Source: Stutzerimonas chloritidismutans AW-1 (GTDB lineage: Bacteria > Pseudomonadota > Gammaproteobacteria > Pseudomonadales > Pseudomonadaceae). From it: a stretch of DNA of 64,000 nucleotides. The notes beneath the pieces were generated by a model. It was given only the letters and a program-made list of their open reading frames with translations, did not search any database and was not told the DNA's origin. Shown one piece after another: positions 53,867 through 63,503 of the stretch; the first letter of the stretch is position 1; each line of letters opens with the position of its first letter. The stretch is from assembly GCF_000495915.1 (NCBI RefSeq), contig NZ_AOFQ01000032.1, positions 157,302-221,301 on the forward strand. Direction: 5' to 3'. The translations under genes and the position numbers were made by a program.

Positions 53867-54565
53867 ATGCTAAACCCGCGCGTGCTCATCAAGGGCCTGG
53901 TGCTTATCCTCAGTCTGGCGTTACTCGGCTACCTGTTCGATAGCAGCGACCTCGGCAACGCCATCAACGAAGCCTGGGTCGATGCCCACATCCGCGGCCA
54001 CGGCCTGGAGGGTACGCTGCTATTTCTGGCCATGGGCATGTTGTTCACCGCTCTGGGGCTGCCGCGCCAGATCATCGCCTTCCTCGCCGGGTATGCCTTT
54101 GGCCTGCTGACCGGCACCCTGCTCGGCACACTGGCGGCACTGCTGGGGTGCCTGGTTACATTCCTCTATGCCCGGCTGTTCGGCAGGCGCCTGCTGCGCG
54201 ACCGCCTTGGCAGGCGCGCCGCACGCTTCGATCGCTTCGTTCACGAGCACCCGTTCTCGATGACCCTGTTGATTCGCTTGCTACCCATCGGGAGCAACAT
54301 CCTGACCAACCTTGTCGCCGGGGTTTCCAGCGCCCGTATGCTGCCTTTCCTCGCCGCCAGCTTCGTCGGCTACCTGCCCCAGACGTTGGTCTTCGCTCTC
54401 GTCGGTAGTGGCATCAATGTCGCACCGACGTTGCGCATCGGGGCTGCTTCCCTGCTGTTCCTGGCGTCCGGCATGCTCGGCGCCTACCTGTACCATCGTC
54501 ATCGCCACGGCCTCAGCTTCGACGACCGGATCGATGCCGCTCTCGGTGAGGTGGAGCAATCTTGA
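53867..54565 (+). CDS. TVP38/TMEM64 (DedA-superfamily) membrane protein
   Basis: A 232-residue protein with about six hydrophobic segments and the family motif region GLPRQIIAFLAGYAFGLLTGTLLGTLAALLGCLVTFLYARLFGRRLL followed by RLLPIGSNILTNLVAGVSSARMLPFLAASFVGYLPQTLVFALVGSG. Members of this superfamily include undecaprenyl phosphate flippases and scramblases. Between sugar-nucleotide and polyprenyl-phosphate glycosyltransferase genes, a role in returning the lipid carrier is likely (inference). Confidence 0.82.
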   Translation: MLNPRVLIKGLVLILSLALLGYLFDSSDLGNAINEAWVDAHIRGHGLEGTLLFLAMGMLFTALGLPRQIIAFLAGYAFGLLTGTLLGTLAALLGCLVTFLYARLFGRRLLRDRLGRRAARFDRFVHEHPFSMTLLIRLLPIGSNILTNLVAGVSSARMLPFLAASFVGYLPQTLVFALVGSGINVAPTLRIGAASLLFLASGMLGAYLYHRHRHGLSFDDRIDAALGEVEQS

Positions 54566-54623
54566 ACCCGCTGGAGGCCTGACCTCTCACTTCCCCAGTG
54601 GTCTTGTTTCTTGACCGGCACGA

Positions 54624-55397
54624 ATGACTCGAATGAACGCACCCCATGGACCTAGCATGCTGACCAAGCCCGAACTCTCCGTACTGATTCCGGCCAAAAA
54701 TGAAGCCGAAAACCTGCCTGCCTTGCTCGAGGAAATTCGCCTGGCATTGGCCGGCGAGAACTTCGAGGTGATCGTGGTCGATGATGGCAGCACTGACAGC
54801 ACCGCCGCGCAACTGCTTGCCCTCAAGCGCGACGGCTACGCGCAGCTACGCATCCTCAGTCAGGATCGCTCACTCGGCCAGAGCACCTCGATCTACCATG
54901 CGGCTCAGGCCGCACAAGGCACTTGGCTGGCCACGCTGGACGGCGACGGGCAGAACGACCCGGCGGATATCCCAGGCATGCTGGCCATCGTCCGCACAGC
55001 GGACGCGTCACAGAACCTCAAGCTGATCGCCGGCCACCGGGTCAATCGCCGCGACACCGCCAGCAAGCGCTGGGCCTCGCGCTTTGCCAATCGCCTGCGC
55101 AGCTATCTGCTCAAGGACAACACTCCGGACACCGGCTGCGGGCTGAAGCTGATCGAGCGCGAAGCCTTTCTCCGCCTGCCTTACTTCGACCACATGCACC
55201 GTTTTATCCCGGCGCTGATTCAGCGCCACCAGGGCGGCATGCGGGTCCACCCGGTCAACCACCGCCCGCGCAGTGCCGGGGTGTCAAAGTACGGCAATTT
55301 GGACCGCGCACTGGTGGGCATTCTCGATCTGTTCGGCGTCTGGTGGCTGATCCGACGCACGCGTTTCAACGCCAGCCCGCGTGAACTGGAGATCTAG
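54624..55397 (+). CDS. Family 2 glycosyltransferase (polyprenyl-phosphate sugar synthase type)
   Basis: The protein (257 residues from the first ATG; about 12 fewer if the later ATG at 54657 is used) has a GT-A fold: LSVLIPAKNEAENLPALLEEI, VIVVDDGSTDSTAAQLLAL, LATLDGDGQNDPADI (DxD-like) and DTGCGLKLIEREAFLRLPYFDHMHRFIPALIQRHQGG. There are no C-terminal transmembrane helices, unlike ArnC; this fits a soluble/peripheral DPM1- or RgtE-like enzyme that loads a sugar on polyprenyl phosphate. It ends 2 nt before the GT39 gene, which would use its product. Confidence 0.85.
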   Translation: MTRMNAPHGPSMLTKPELSVLIPAKNEAENLPALLEEIRLALAGENFEVIVVDDGSTDSTAAQLLALKRDGYAQLRILSQDRSLGQSTSIYHAAQAAQGTWLATLDGDGQNDPADIPGMLAIVRTADASQNLKLIAGHRVNRRDTASKRWASRFANRLRSYLLKDNTPDTGCGLKLIEREAFLRLPYFDHMHRFIPALIQRHQGGMRVHPVNHRPRSAGVSKYGNLDRALVGILDLFGVWWLIRRTRFNASPRELEI

Positions 55398-55399
55398 GC

Positions 55400-56965
55400 A
55401 TGGGTCACCTCGCCCTCCTGACCAAGAGCGTCTACTTGCGCCTGGTTAGCTCTCGAAGCTCCGCGCTGCTGTTTCTGATGTTGCTGGCCGCAGTCATGCT
55501 TAGTGCAGGGCTCGGCCTGCGCCAGCCATCAAACGTGGACGAGGAGCGCTTCCTCGGGGTAGCTTGGGAAATGCTCCAGAGTGGCGGCTGGCTGATCCCC
55601 CACCGCGCCGGCGAAATCTATCCGGACAAGCCACCGCTGTTCATGTGGGCCGTCGGCGGTCTGATCAAGCTCGGCATCGCCCCTACGATCGCCCTGTTCC
55701 TACCGGCACTGCTGGCCGGTGTGATAACAACGGCCTGCCTGCACGACCTCGGCTCACGCCTTTGGAATCGTCATATCGGCATGATCGCAGGCCTGCTGTT
55801 TCTCGCCACCTATCAAACCTACAGCATCCTCCGCGCGGGGCAGATCGATGGATTCCTGCTGCTGTGGATCGCCATCGGCTTCTACGGCATGGTCCGTCAC
55901 TTGCTGCTAGGCCCAGACTGGCGCTGGTTCTATCTCGCGTGCGCGGCCATGGGGTTCGGCGTCATCAGCAAAGGCGTCGGCTTCCTACCTGCGCTGATGC
56001 TGATTCCCTACGCCTACGCAGCTCGCCGCGAGTGGAATCACGTCGTACGCATGCCGAATGAAACCTGGGCCTGGGCACTGGGACTGCTTGTTGCATTGGC
56101 GGCCATCTGTACTTGGCTACTGCCAGTGATCATCAAGATCACGGTATCGGGCGATGAAGCGAGTCGGGCCTATCTGGGTGAAATCCTCCTAAAACAAACG
56201 GCGAAGCGCTATGCCGATGCCTGGCACCACCGCGAGCCGTTCTGGTTTTTCTTCACAAACGTGATTCCCAAGAACTGGCTGCCCCTGATACTGGCCCTGC
56301 CCTGGATGGCGCCGGCTTGGCGCCGCCAGCTGGCCAAAAAGGATGGCCGCTACTTGGTGCTGCTCGGTTGGGTCGTCCTCGTGCTGATCTTCTTCAGCCT
56401 CAGCAGCGGCAAGCGCAAGCTCTACATCTACCCGGCCATCCCCGGTCTTGTGCTGATCATGGCGCCTTTGGTGCCCTGGTTGCTACGCCGTTGGTTCGCC
56501 CAGCGCCCGCGAGGCCGAAAGATCTTCATTGGCCTGACCCTATTCTGGTTCTTCGCGTGGTTTGCCCGCGGCTTCATTGAACCTATCAAAGAAGGCATCA
56601 ATCCACGCCAAACCTTGATGGCAAGCGTGGCTAAGGCAACCCACAGCGCCGAGCTGATACTGACCAACTGGCGCGAAGGCCACTGGTTGTACTCCCGTCA
56701 ACCATTGGTGCACTTCGGCGTGGTAGCACCGAATCAGGTCGACAAAGCCGCCGAATGGATACGTCGACATCCCGACACTTTCGCAATGGTCCGCGCCTCA
56801 GAATTGACGCGCTGCTTCATGCCAGAGAAGGCGAAGCGCGTCGGCGATGGGGACGAAGAGGATTGGTACTTGGTACAGGTGGATGCCGACAACGGCCAGT
56901 GCCACGACGCGACATTCGCCGAACAACCACCTTATCGCTTCGCCTGGAAGCAGCCACTCGATTGA
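55400..56965 (+). CDS. ArnT-like family 39 glycosyltransferase
   Basis: A 521-residue integral membrane glycosyltransferase of the PMT/ArnT fold. The first periplasmic loop has the acidic pair and motif SNVDEERFLGVAWEMLQSGGWLIPHRAGEIYPDKPPLFMW, the hallmark of polyprenyl-phosphate-sugar-dependent enzymes (DE, KPPL). About 11-12 helices are followed by a ~130-residue periplasmic domain. ArnT adds L-Ara4N to lipid A; related Rgt proteins add galacturonate. Given ugd and the epimerase but no arnA/B/D genes, a uronic acid is the more likely sugar. Confidence 0.85.
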   Translation: MGHLALLTKSVYLRLVSSRSSALLFLMLLAAVMLSAGLGLRQPSNVDEERFLGVAWEMLQSGGWLIPHRAGEIYPDKPPLFMWAVGGLIKLGIAPTIALFLPALLAGVITTACLHDLGSRLWNRHIGMIAGLLFLATYQTYSILRAGQIDGFLLLWIAIGFYGMVRHLLLGPDWRWFYLACAAMGFGVISKGVGFLPALMLIPYAYAARREWNHVVRMPNETWAWALGLLVALAAICTWLLPVIIKITVSGDEASRAYLGEILLKQTAKRYADAWHHREPFWFFFTNVIPKNWLPLILALPWMAPAWRRQLAKKDGRYLVLLGWVVLVLIFFSLSSGKRKLYIYPAIPGLVLIMAPLVPWLLRRWFAQRPRGRKIFIGLTLFWFFAWFARGFIEPIKEGINPRQTLMASVAKATHSAELILTNWREGHWLYSRQPLVHFGVVAPNQVDKAAEWIRRHPDTFAMVRASELTRCFMPEKAKRVGDGDEEDWYLVQVDADNGQCHDATFAEQPPYRFAWKQPLD

Positions 56966-57042
56966 TGGCCCGTGAACGAACTTGCGGCCCCTCCCTTGGA
57001 GGGCACCCAGCCAGCGGTCGCCCGTACTACAGGAAAAACGCC

Positions 57043-58002
57043 ATGAACAGTGCTGTTGAACACAACAAAGGCAAGCTCAAGCCGAGACGCGAACTGCACT
57101 CGCTTGGTTTGTTCAGTCTGGGCCTCTTGATCCTGTTGCTGGCCGCCATAGCCTCCAACAGTTTCCATTGGCATGACCGCGCCTGGTTCTATGTCACCAG
57201 CCGCCTGACTGCCGATCAATGGAAGGGGCGCAGCATTTGGCTACCGGATTATAAGGTAGAGGTCGAGGCGCGACCGGTAATAGGTATTAGCGACGACTTG
57301 TCTGCCATCGACTACGCTCCAGACCGCAAACGTCTACTGGCAGTGACCAATGCCCCGCCGATCATGCTGGTGGAGTTGGACCGCGAAGGAAGTCTCACGG
57401 CACAGTACCCACTGAATGGCTTCGAGGACGTAGAAGGTCTGGCCTACATGGGCGACGGTCTGGTGGTGGTGGCTGACGAACTCCAACAGCAATTGGTGTT
57501 CTTCCGCCTGCCCGAGCAACCTGGCCAGGTAGTCGACAAGCTAGACGCCCAGACTCTGGCCCTGCCTCTTACGTCCAGCGCTCACAACAAAGGATTCGAA
57601 GGCGTAACCTACGACGCCATTCATGACCGCATCTTCGTCGCAAAGGAACGCGACCCTCGCAAGCTCTATGTCGTCAGTGGCGCTAAAGCGAGCCTCAACG
57701 CCAAGCTCCAGCTCAAGGTGGAAGATCTTAGTGGCTGGATCGATCGCAGCGTATTCGCCCGGGACATCTCCGACCTGCACTTCGACGAACGAACCGGACA
57801 TCTTTTGGTGCTCAGCGACGAGTCGAAGTTGGTGATTGAACTCAGCGAGAACGGCGATGGGGTCAGCTTCCGTACTCTGCTCGGCCGCTTTAGCGACTTG
57901 AAGAAAAGCGCAGGCCAACCCGAAGGCTTGACCATGGACGACGAAGGACTCCTCTATGTGGTCAGCGAGCCCAATCTTTTCTATCGCTTCAAGAAGGATT
58001 AA
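57043..58002 (+). CDS. SdiA-regulated-domain membrane protein
   Basis: A 319-residue protein with one N-terminal transmembrane segment (LGLFSLGLLILLLAAIASNSF) and a beta-propeller of the SdiA-regulated family: ISDDLSAIDYAPDRKRLLAVTNAPPIMLVELDREG, GFEDVEGLAYMGDGLVVVADE, HNKGFEGVTYDAIHDRIFVAKERDP and GQPEGLTMDDEGLLYVVSEPNLFYRF. The molecular role is unknown; homologues bind metal/ligands in a propeller. ATG at 57043 is preceded by ACAGGAAAAACGCC. It closes the ugd operon. Confidence 0.8.
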   Translation: MNSAVEHNKGKLKPRRELHSLGLFSLGLLILLLAAIASNSFHWHDRAWFYVTSRLTADQWKGRSIWLPDYKVEVEARPVIGISDDLSAIDYAPDRKRLLAVTNAPPIMLVELDREGSLTAQYPLNGFEDVEGLAYMGDGLVVVADELQQQLVFFRLPEQPGQVVDKLDAQTLALPLTSSAHNKGFEGVTYDAIHDRIFVAKERDPRKLYVVSGAKASLNAKLQLKVEDLSGWIDRSVFARDISDLHFDERTGHLLVLSDESKLVIELSENGDGVSFRTLLGRFSDLKKSAGQPEGLTMDDEGLLYVVSEPNLFYRFKKD

Positions 58003-58082
58003 GTTGCTATGGGCTGCCCTCGGATTGCCTTTGCGGGTGGCCCTCCACACACGGAGCGGTCCGCCAGGAAAGGAACTCAAGC

Positions 58083-58442
58083 ATGCTTTACCTTATCGAT
58101 GTGCAACCTGCCTATTGCCCCAAGTGTGGCAAGCCCATGGAGCCGCGGCTGCATGGTTGGGAAGCACAGGATCGTTTCTACAACGCCAAGCAACCATTTC
58201 TCTGCGATTGCGGCGCGCGTTATCTGCTCAAGGAGAATGCCGTTGCCACTGCATTCGATCATCCCGAGCCCGTAGGTGGTGATGCCGGCTTCGATCGAGC
58301 GGATAGGATGAACGTGTTATCCGAGTTGTATGTGATTCTCGGTGCTCTCGATGCCCCTGAGGCGGTGCTGGACCAGGTACTAGCCGCAGCCGAAGGTGAT
58401 TCGCTGCCGTATTCCACGCTGCTCCCTTTTGAGAAGGAATAA
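58083..58442 (+). CDS. Zinc-ribbon-containing protein of unknown function
   Basis: The 119-residue protein starts with a CxxC pair (AYCPKCGKPMEPRL) and a second Cys pair (FLCDCGARYLL), together a probable zinc ribbon, followed by a helical C-terminal half. I do not recognise the family. Genes like it and the next one occur in accessory DNA of pseudomonads. The following gene starts one base after its stop, so they are co-transcribed. Confidence 0.65.
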   Translation: MLYLIDVQPAYCPKCGKPMEPRLHGWEAQDRFYNAKQPFLCDCGARYLLKENAVATAFDHPEPVGGDAGFDRADRMNVLSELYVILGALDAPEAVLDQVLAAAEGDSLPYSTLLPFEKE

Positions 58443-58752
58443 ATGGATAAGATTCATTGGTTTGCCGTTTCAAACCCTGAGCAGAAGCGATTCCCCGAAT
58501 GGAGACGATCTTTCGGTATCAGTGACAACGGCATCGTCTTCGTGCCAGCAGCGATGGCTGGTGATGATTCAGAGTTGAACGTCATGCTCTGCGCGGCGGC
58601 CGAAGGCCAAAGCACCACGGTTCACCTCGATCATCACTTCGTGCCTAGTGGCTGGCTCACGAGAGTTCCCCAAGCACTTCGAACTGATCGAGATCATCGA
58701 GGCCCGTGCACAGCTCACGCTGGCGGCTGCCTTTCAACAGCACGAGGCCTAG
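58443..58752 (+). pseudogene. Frameshifted small gene of unknown function
   Basis: The reading frame from the ATG at 58443 is protein-like up to HHFVPSGWLT (near 58661) but then becomes low-quality. In the next frame the sequence continues smoothly as EFPKHFELIEIIEARAQLTLAAAFQQHEA and stops at 58750-58752. One extra base near 58662 explains both parts, giving an intact product of about 103 residues. It may be a true pseudogene or a sequencing error. The restored protein is soluble and of no family I know. Confidence 0.6.
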
Positions 58753-58761
58753 GGTCACTGG

Positions 58762-59187
58762 TCAGGGCTTTTTGGCAATAACCAAGAGCCCGGCCACGAT
58801 CAACCCGGCACCGGCCAGCATCCGCAGCGTGATCACTTCGCGCAGCAGTAGCCAGGCCATCAGCATCGCTACCACGACGCTGCCCTTGTCGATCAGCGCC
58901 ACCGTGGCTACGTCTCCCAACTTCAACGCCTTGTAGTAGAAGATCCAAGACAGCGCCGTGGTGATGCCAGAGAGGCCAAGCCACAGCAGGTTGCGCTGAC
59001 TGACCTCGGCGAGCTGCTGTACGGGTACTGCCCAAACCGCGAAGAGCAGCACGAAAGCGCAGACGAACAGCGTACGAATCGTCAGCCCCAGCTCGCCGGA
59101 AATCCCATTGAGCCCCATCTTGGCGATCACCGACGTGAATCCGGCGAAGAACATCGAGATAAAGGCGTACAGCACCCATTTTTCCAT
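58762..59187 (-). CDS. EamA-type small transporter (half-size)
   Basis: A 141-residue membrane protein with about five hydrophobic segments equal to one EamA repeat: WVLYAFISMFFAGFTSVIAKMGL, IRTLFVCAFVLLFAVWAV, LLWLGLSGITTALSWIFYYKALKLGDVATVALIDKGSVVVAMLMAWLLLREVIT and AGAGLIVAGLLVIA. Half-size EamA proteins work as dimers. It follows the BASS-family gene by 12 nt on the same strand. Its relation to mercury resistance is unclear. Confidence 0.82.
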   Translation of the reverse strand: MEKWVLYAFISMFFAGFTSVIAKMGLNGISGELGLTIRTLFVCAFVLLFAVWAVPVQQLAEVSQRNLLWLGLSGITTALSWIFYYKALKLGDVATVALIDKGSVVVAMLMAWLLLREVITLRMLAGAGLIVAGLLVIAKKP

Positions 59188-59199
59188 GACCGGCGCGTC

Positions 59200-60150
59200 C
59201 TATTTGAACAGCCTGCGGGGTATCCACCACAGATAGAACACCATACCGAACAGCTCGATTACCGACTGCAGGACGATAACCATGGCTGCAACCTCCCAGC
59301 CCGCAGGCAGGGCCAGGGCGAATGGCAAGACCACAAAAGAATTGCGTGTACCCAAGCTGAATGCCAGGGTGCGGGCGTGATCGCTGGGCAACACCATCAG
59401 CCGCGCCAGTAGCTTGGCAATGTAAGGCACAGCCAGCAGGAACAACACGAACACCGGGATGACGATAAGCAACTCTCTCAGCGCAGCTCGCACCGCCTCA
59501 GCCTGGGCACCGGCGATGAGGAACACCACCAGTGTCAACAGCGGCACCGGCCACCAGGCCAGTCGCTCGCGCCAAACATCGCGCCCCGCTCGGGCCTCGA
59601 TCCAGCGCTCCGACAATGCAGCTAACACAAGCGGTATCAATACGACCAACAGAGCTGGCCAGAGGTCGATCACCCGCAATTCTAAGGCGACGCCCTGATC
59701 AAGCATCAACCACAGATAGAGCGGCAACAATGCCAGCTGCAGTAGCAGGTTGATCGGCGTGACCGCAATAGCACGGGGCACATTGCCTCCACCCAGTTGG
59801 CTGAAGGTAATGAACCAGTCCGTGCAGGGCACGAGCAACACCAGCAACACGCCCATGCGCAGTGCTGGGTCGTGAGGCAGCCACTGCAACATGGCCCAGG
59901 TCAGCAGGGGAACGAGGAGGAAGTTGCCCAGCAGCACCGCGCCAACAAAGCGATGGTCGCGAAACGCCTCACGCACATGTAACAGCGGCATCTGCACGAA
60001 GGTGGCGTAGAGCAACGCCACCAGAGCCGGCCACAACATGTATTCCAGAGTACTTCCCATTCCGGGAGCGAGATTGCCAAGGGCCAGTCCGGCCAGTATG
60101 CCACCCAGGTACAGCCAGACCTGGTTGCGTTCGAGTGTCAGGCGTTCCAC
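59200..60150 (-). CDS. BASS/ACR3-superfamily transporter
   Basis: A 316-residue protein with about ten helices and motifs of the bile acid:sodium symporter/arsenite permease superfamily: LWPALVALLYATFVQMPLLHVREAFRDHRFVGAVLLGNFLLVPLLTW, VLLVPCTDWFITFSQLGGGN and LAFSLGTRNSFVVLPFALAL. The cysteine in LVPCTDW is the position characteristic of arsenite carriers of the ACR3 type, which favours a metalloid substrate. GTG start with AAGGA 6 nt upstream. No arsR or arsC neighbours are present; it lies 301 bp from merR. Confidence 0.78.
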   Translation of the reverse strand: MERLTLERNQVWLYLGGILAGLALGNLAPGMGSTLEYMLWPALVALLYATFVQMPLLHVREAFRDHRFVGAVLLGNFLLVPLLTWAMLQWLPHDPALRMGVLLVLLVPCTDWFITFSQLGGGNVPRAIAVTPINLLLQLALLPLYLWLMLDQGVALELRVIDLWPALLVVLIPLVLAALSERWIEARAGRDVWRERLAWWPVPLLTLVVFLIAGAQAEAVRAALRELLIVIPVFVLFLLAVPYIAKLLARLMVLPSDHARTLAFSLGTRNSFVVLPFALALPAGWEVAAMVIVLQSVIELFGMVFYLWWIPRRLFK

Positions 60151-60451
60151 TGTGAGTCCTTCTTCGATGCTAGGCGATTAAGCCAATGTCGTTGGCGATG
60201 CGGGCGATCAATCGGTGCAGCTTACCGGGCCACTTTGGAGCCCGACTTGGCTTCATCCGTCGTTTACATGGCGCCGAAAAATTAAGACGTTATCGAACAG
60301 CTTGCCGGCGAAGCCGAGCTCTATCGGTGTCTTGATGTAGAGCACTACCAGTCAGCCAGCTCGAAAAAGTTCGCCGAATGCGGGTTGGGGGTTGGGGGTT
60401 GGGGAGCAATGGAACCAAAAACCAACGTAAGCCCTACTACCTCCAACCGCA
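60151..60451. other. Non-coding spacer with a G-quadruplex motif
   Basis: No credible gene. At 60382-60404 four G-runs of three to five are separated by TT (three GTTGGGG units in a row), a canonical G-quadruplex pattern on the plus strand. The rest looks like decayed sequence; I see no clear terminator for merR in it. Confidence 0.55.
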
Positions 60452-60871
60452 TCATGCCCGTTCTCTTTCCCCATGCAGCGAAACGATCAGCGGGCAGGTA
60501 ACAGTCCCTTGGCTCGCACAACAGTCATGAACCAGTCGCGCCAAGACTGATTCGATTCGCTGCAGATCCGCGAGTTTTCCCCGCACATCCTCAAGCTTCT
60601 GCTCGGCGAGCGCGCGCGCTTCGTCGCAGTGAGTGCCGTCGTCCAGTCGCAGCAGGCCGGCCACTTCTTCGAGGCTAAAGCCCAGCCGCTGCGCGGACTT
60701 CACGAATCTCACCCGTGCGACATCCGCCGCGCCGTAACGGCGAATGCTGCCGTAAGGCTTGTCCGGTTCGGGCAACAGTCCCTTGCGCTGATAGAAACGG
60801 ATGGTTTCCACGTTGACCCCGGCCGCCTTGGCGAAGGCGCCGATGGTCAGACTTTCCACAGTGTTCTCCAT
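60452..60871 (-). CDS. merR: Mercury-responsive regulator MerR
   Basis: The 139-residue regulator has the MerR winged helix ([40 protein letters not shown]) and the three Hg(II)-binding cysteines of true MerR proteins, C82 (HCDEAR), C117 (VHDCCAS) and C126 (VTCPLI). It represses and, with Hg(II), activates the divergent merTPFA promoter by untwisting its long spacer. A second cysteine next to C117 is also normal for the family. Confidence 0.95.
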   Translation of the reverse strand: MENTVESLTIGAFAKAAGVNVETIRFYQRKGLLPEPDKPYGSIRRYGAADVARVRFVKSAQRLGFSLEEVAGLLRLDDGTHCDEARALAEQKLEDVRGKLADLQRIESVLARLVHDCCASQGTVTCPLIVSLHGERERA

Positions 60872-60876
60872 AGCGC

Positions 60877-60907
60877 TTGATCCCGTACTTGACTACGGAA
60901 GTAACCT
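60877..60907 (+). promoter_or_regulatory. mer promoter-operator
   Basis: A -35 TTGATC (60877-60882) and -10 TAACCT (60902-60907) are separated by 19 bp, the over-long spacer expected of MerR-activated promoters. The spacer contains the dyad CCGTA (60883-60887) / TACGG (60894-60898) where MerR binds. It directs transcription into merT and overlaps the merR start region. Confidence 0.88.
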
Positions 60908-60942
60908 TAAACCATCGATCATATGCTCAAAAGGAGAAATGC

Positions 60943-61293
60943 ATGTCTGAACCGTCAAACGGGCGCGCCCCTCTTGTCGCCGGGGGGCTGGCGGCGATTC
61001 TCGCCTCGACCTGCTGTCTTGGGCCATTGGTACTGATCACCCTGGGATTCAGCGGGGCGTGGATCGGTAACCTGACCGTGCTGGAACCTTACCGACCGTT
61101 CTTCATCGGTGCAGCACTGGTGGCGCTGTTCTTCGCCTGGCGACGGATCTTCCGCCCGGCAACTGCCTGCAAATCAGGCGAGGTCTGTTCCATCCCGCAG
61201 GTACGCACCACCTACAAGCTGCTGTTCTGGTTGGTGGCGGCCTTGGTGCTGGTCGCACTCGGCTTCCCTTACATCCTTCCGTTGTTCTACTGA
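60943..61293 (+). CDS. merT: Mercuric transport protein MerT
   Basis: A 116-residue inner-membrane protein, exactly the usual MerT length, with three helices. The Hg-binding cysteine pair of the first helix is in ILASTCCLGPLVLI (C-C) and the cytoplasmic pair in ATACKSGEVCSI. It accepts Hg(II) from MerP and passes it to MerA. AAAGGAG lies 7 nt before the ATG. First gene of merTPFA. Confidence 0.95.
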   Translation: MSEPSNGRAPLVAGGLAAILASTCCLGPLVLITLGFSGAWIGNLTVLEPYRPFFIGAALVALFFAWRRIFRPATACKSGEVCSIPQVRTTYKLLFWLVAALVLVALGFPYILPLFY

Positions 61294-61306
61294 TCAGGAG
61301 CTAGCC

Positions 61307-61585
61307 ATGAAAAGACTGCTCGCATCCCTCGCCTTCGCTACCCTCATCGCCACGCCTATCTGGGCTGCCACCCAGACCGTCACCCTAGCGGTGCCCGGCA
61401 TGACCTGCGCCGCCTGCCCGATCACGGTGAAGAAGGCGCTGACCAAGGTCGATGGCGTGACCAAGGCCGAGGTGAGTTTCGAGAACCGCGAAGCCATCGT
61501 CACCTTCGACGATGCCAAGACCAGTGTCGAAGCTCTCACCCAAGCCAGCGAAAACGCGGGCTACCCGGCTTCGCTCAAGGAGTGA
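61307..61585 (+). CDS. merP: Periplasmic mercury-binding protein MerP
   Basis: A 92-residue secreted HMA-domain protein: Sec signal (MKRLLASLAFATLIATPIWA) and the metal-binding loop GMTCAACPITV with CxxC. It collects Hg(II) in the periplasm for MerT. An AGGAG ribosome binding site precedes the ATG. It is 13 nt behind merT and 2 nt before merF. Confidence 0.95.
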   Translation: MKRLLASLAFATLIATPIWAATQTVTLAVPGMTCAACPITVKKALTKVDGVTKAEVSFENREAIVTFDDAKTSVEALTQASENAGYPASLKE

Positions 61586-61587
61586 CC

Positions 61588-63503
<1,916 letters not shown>

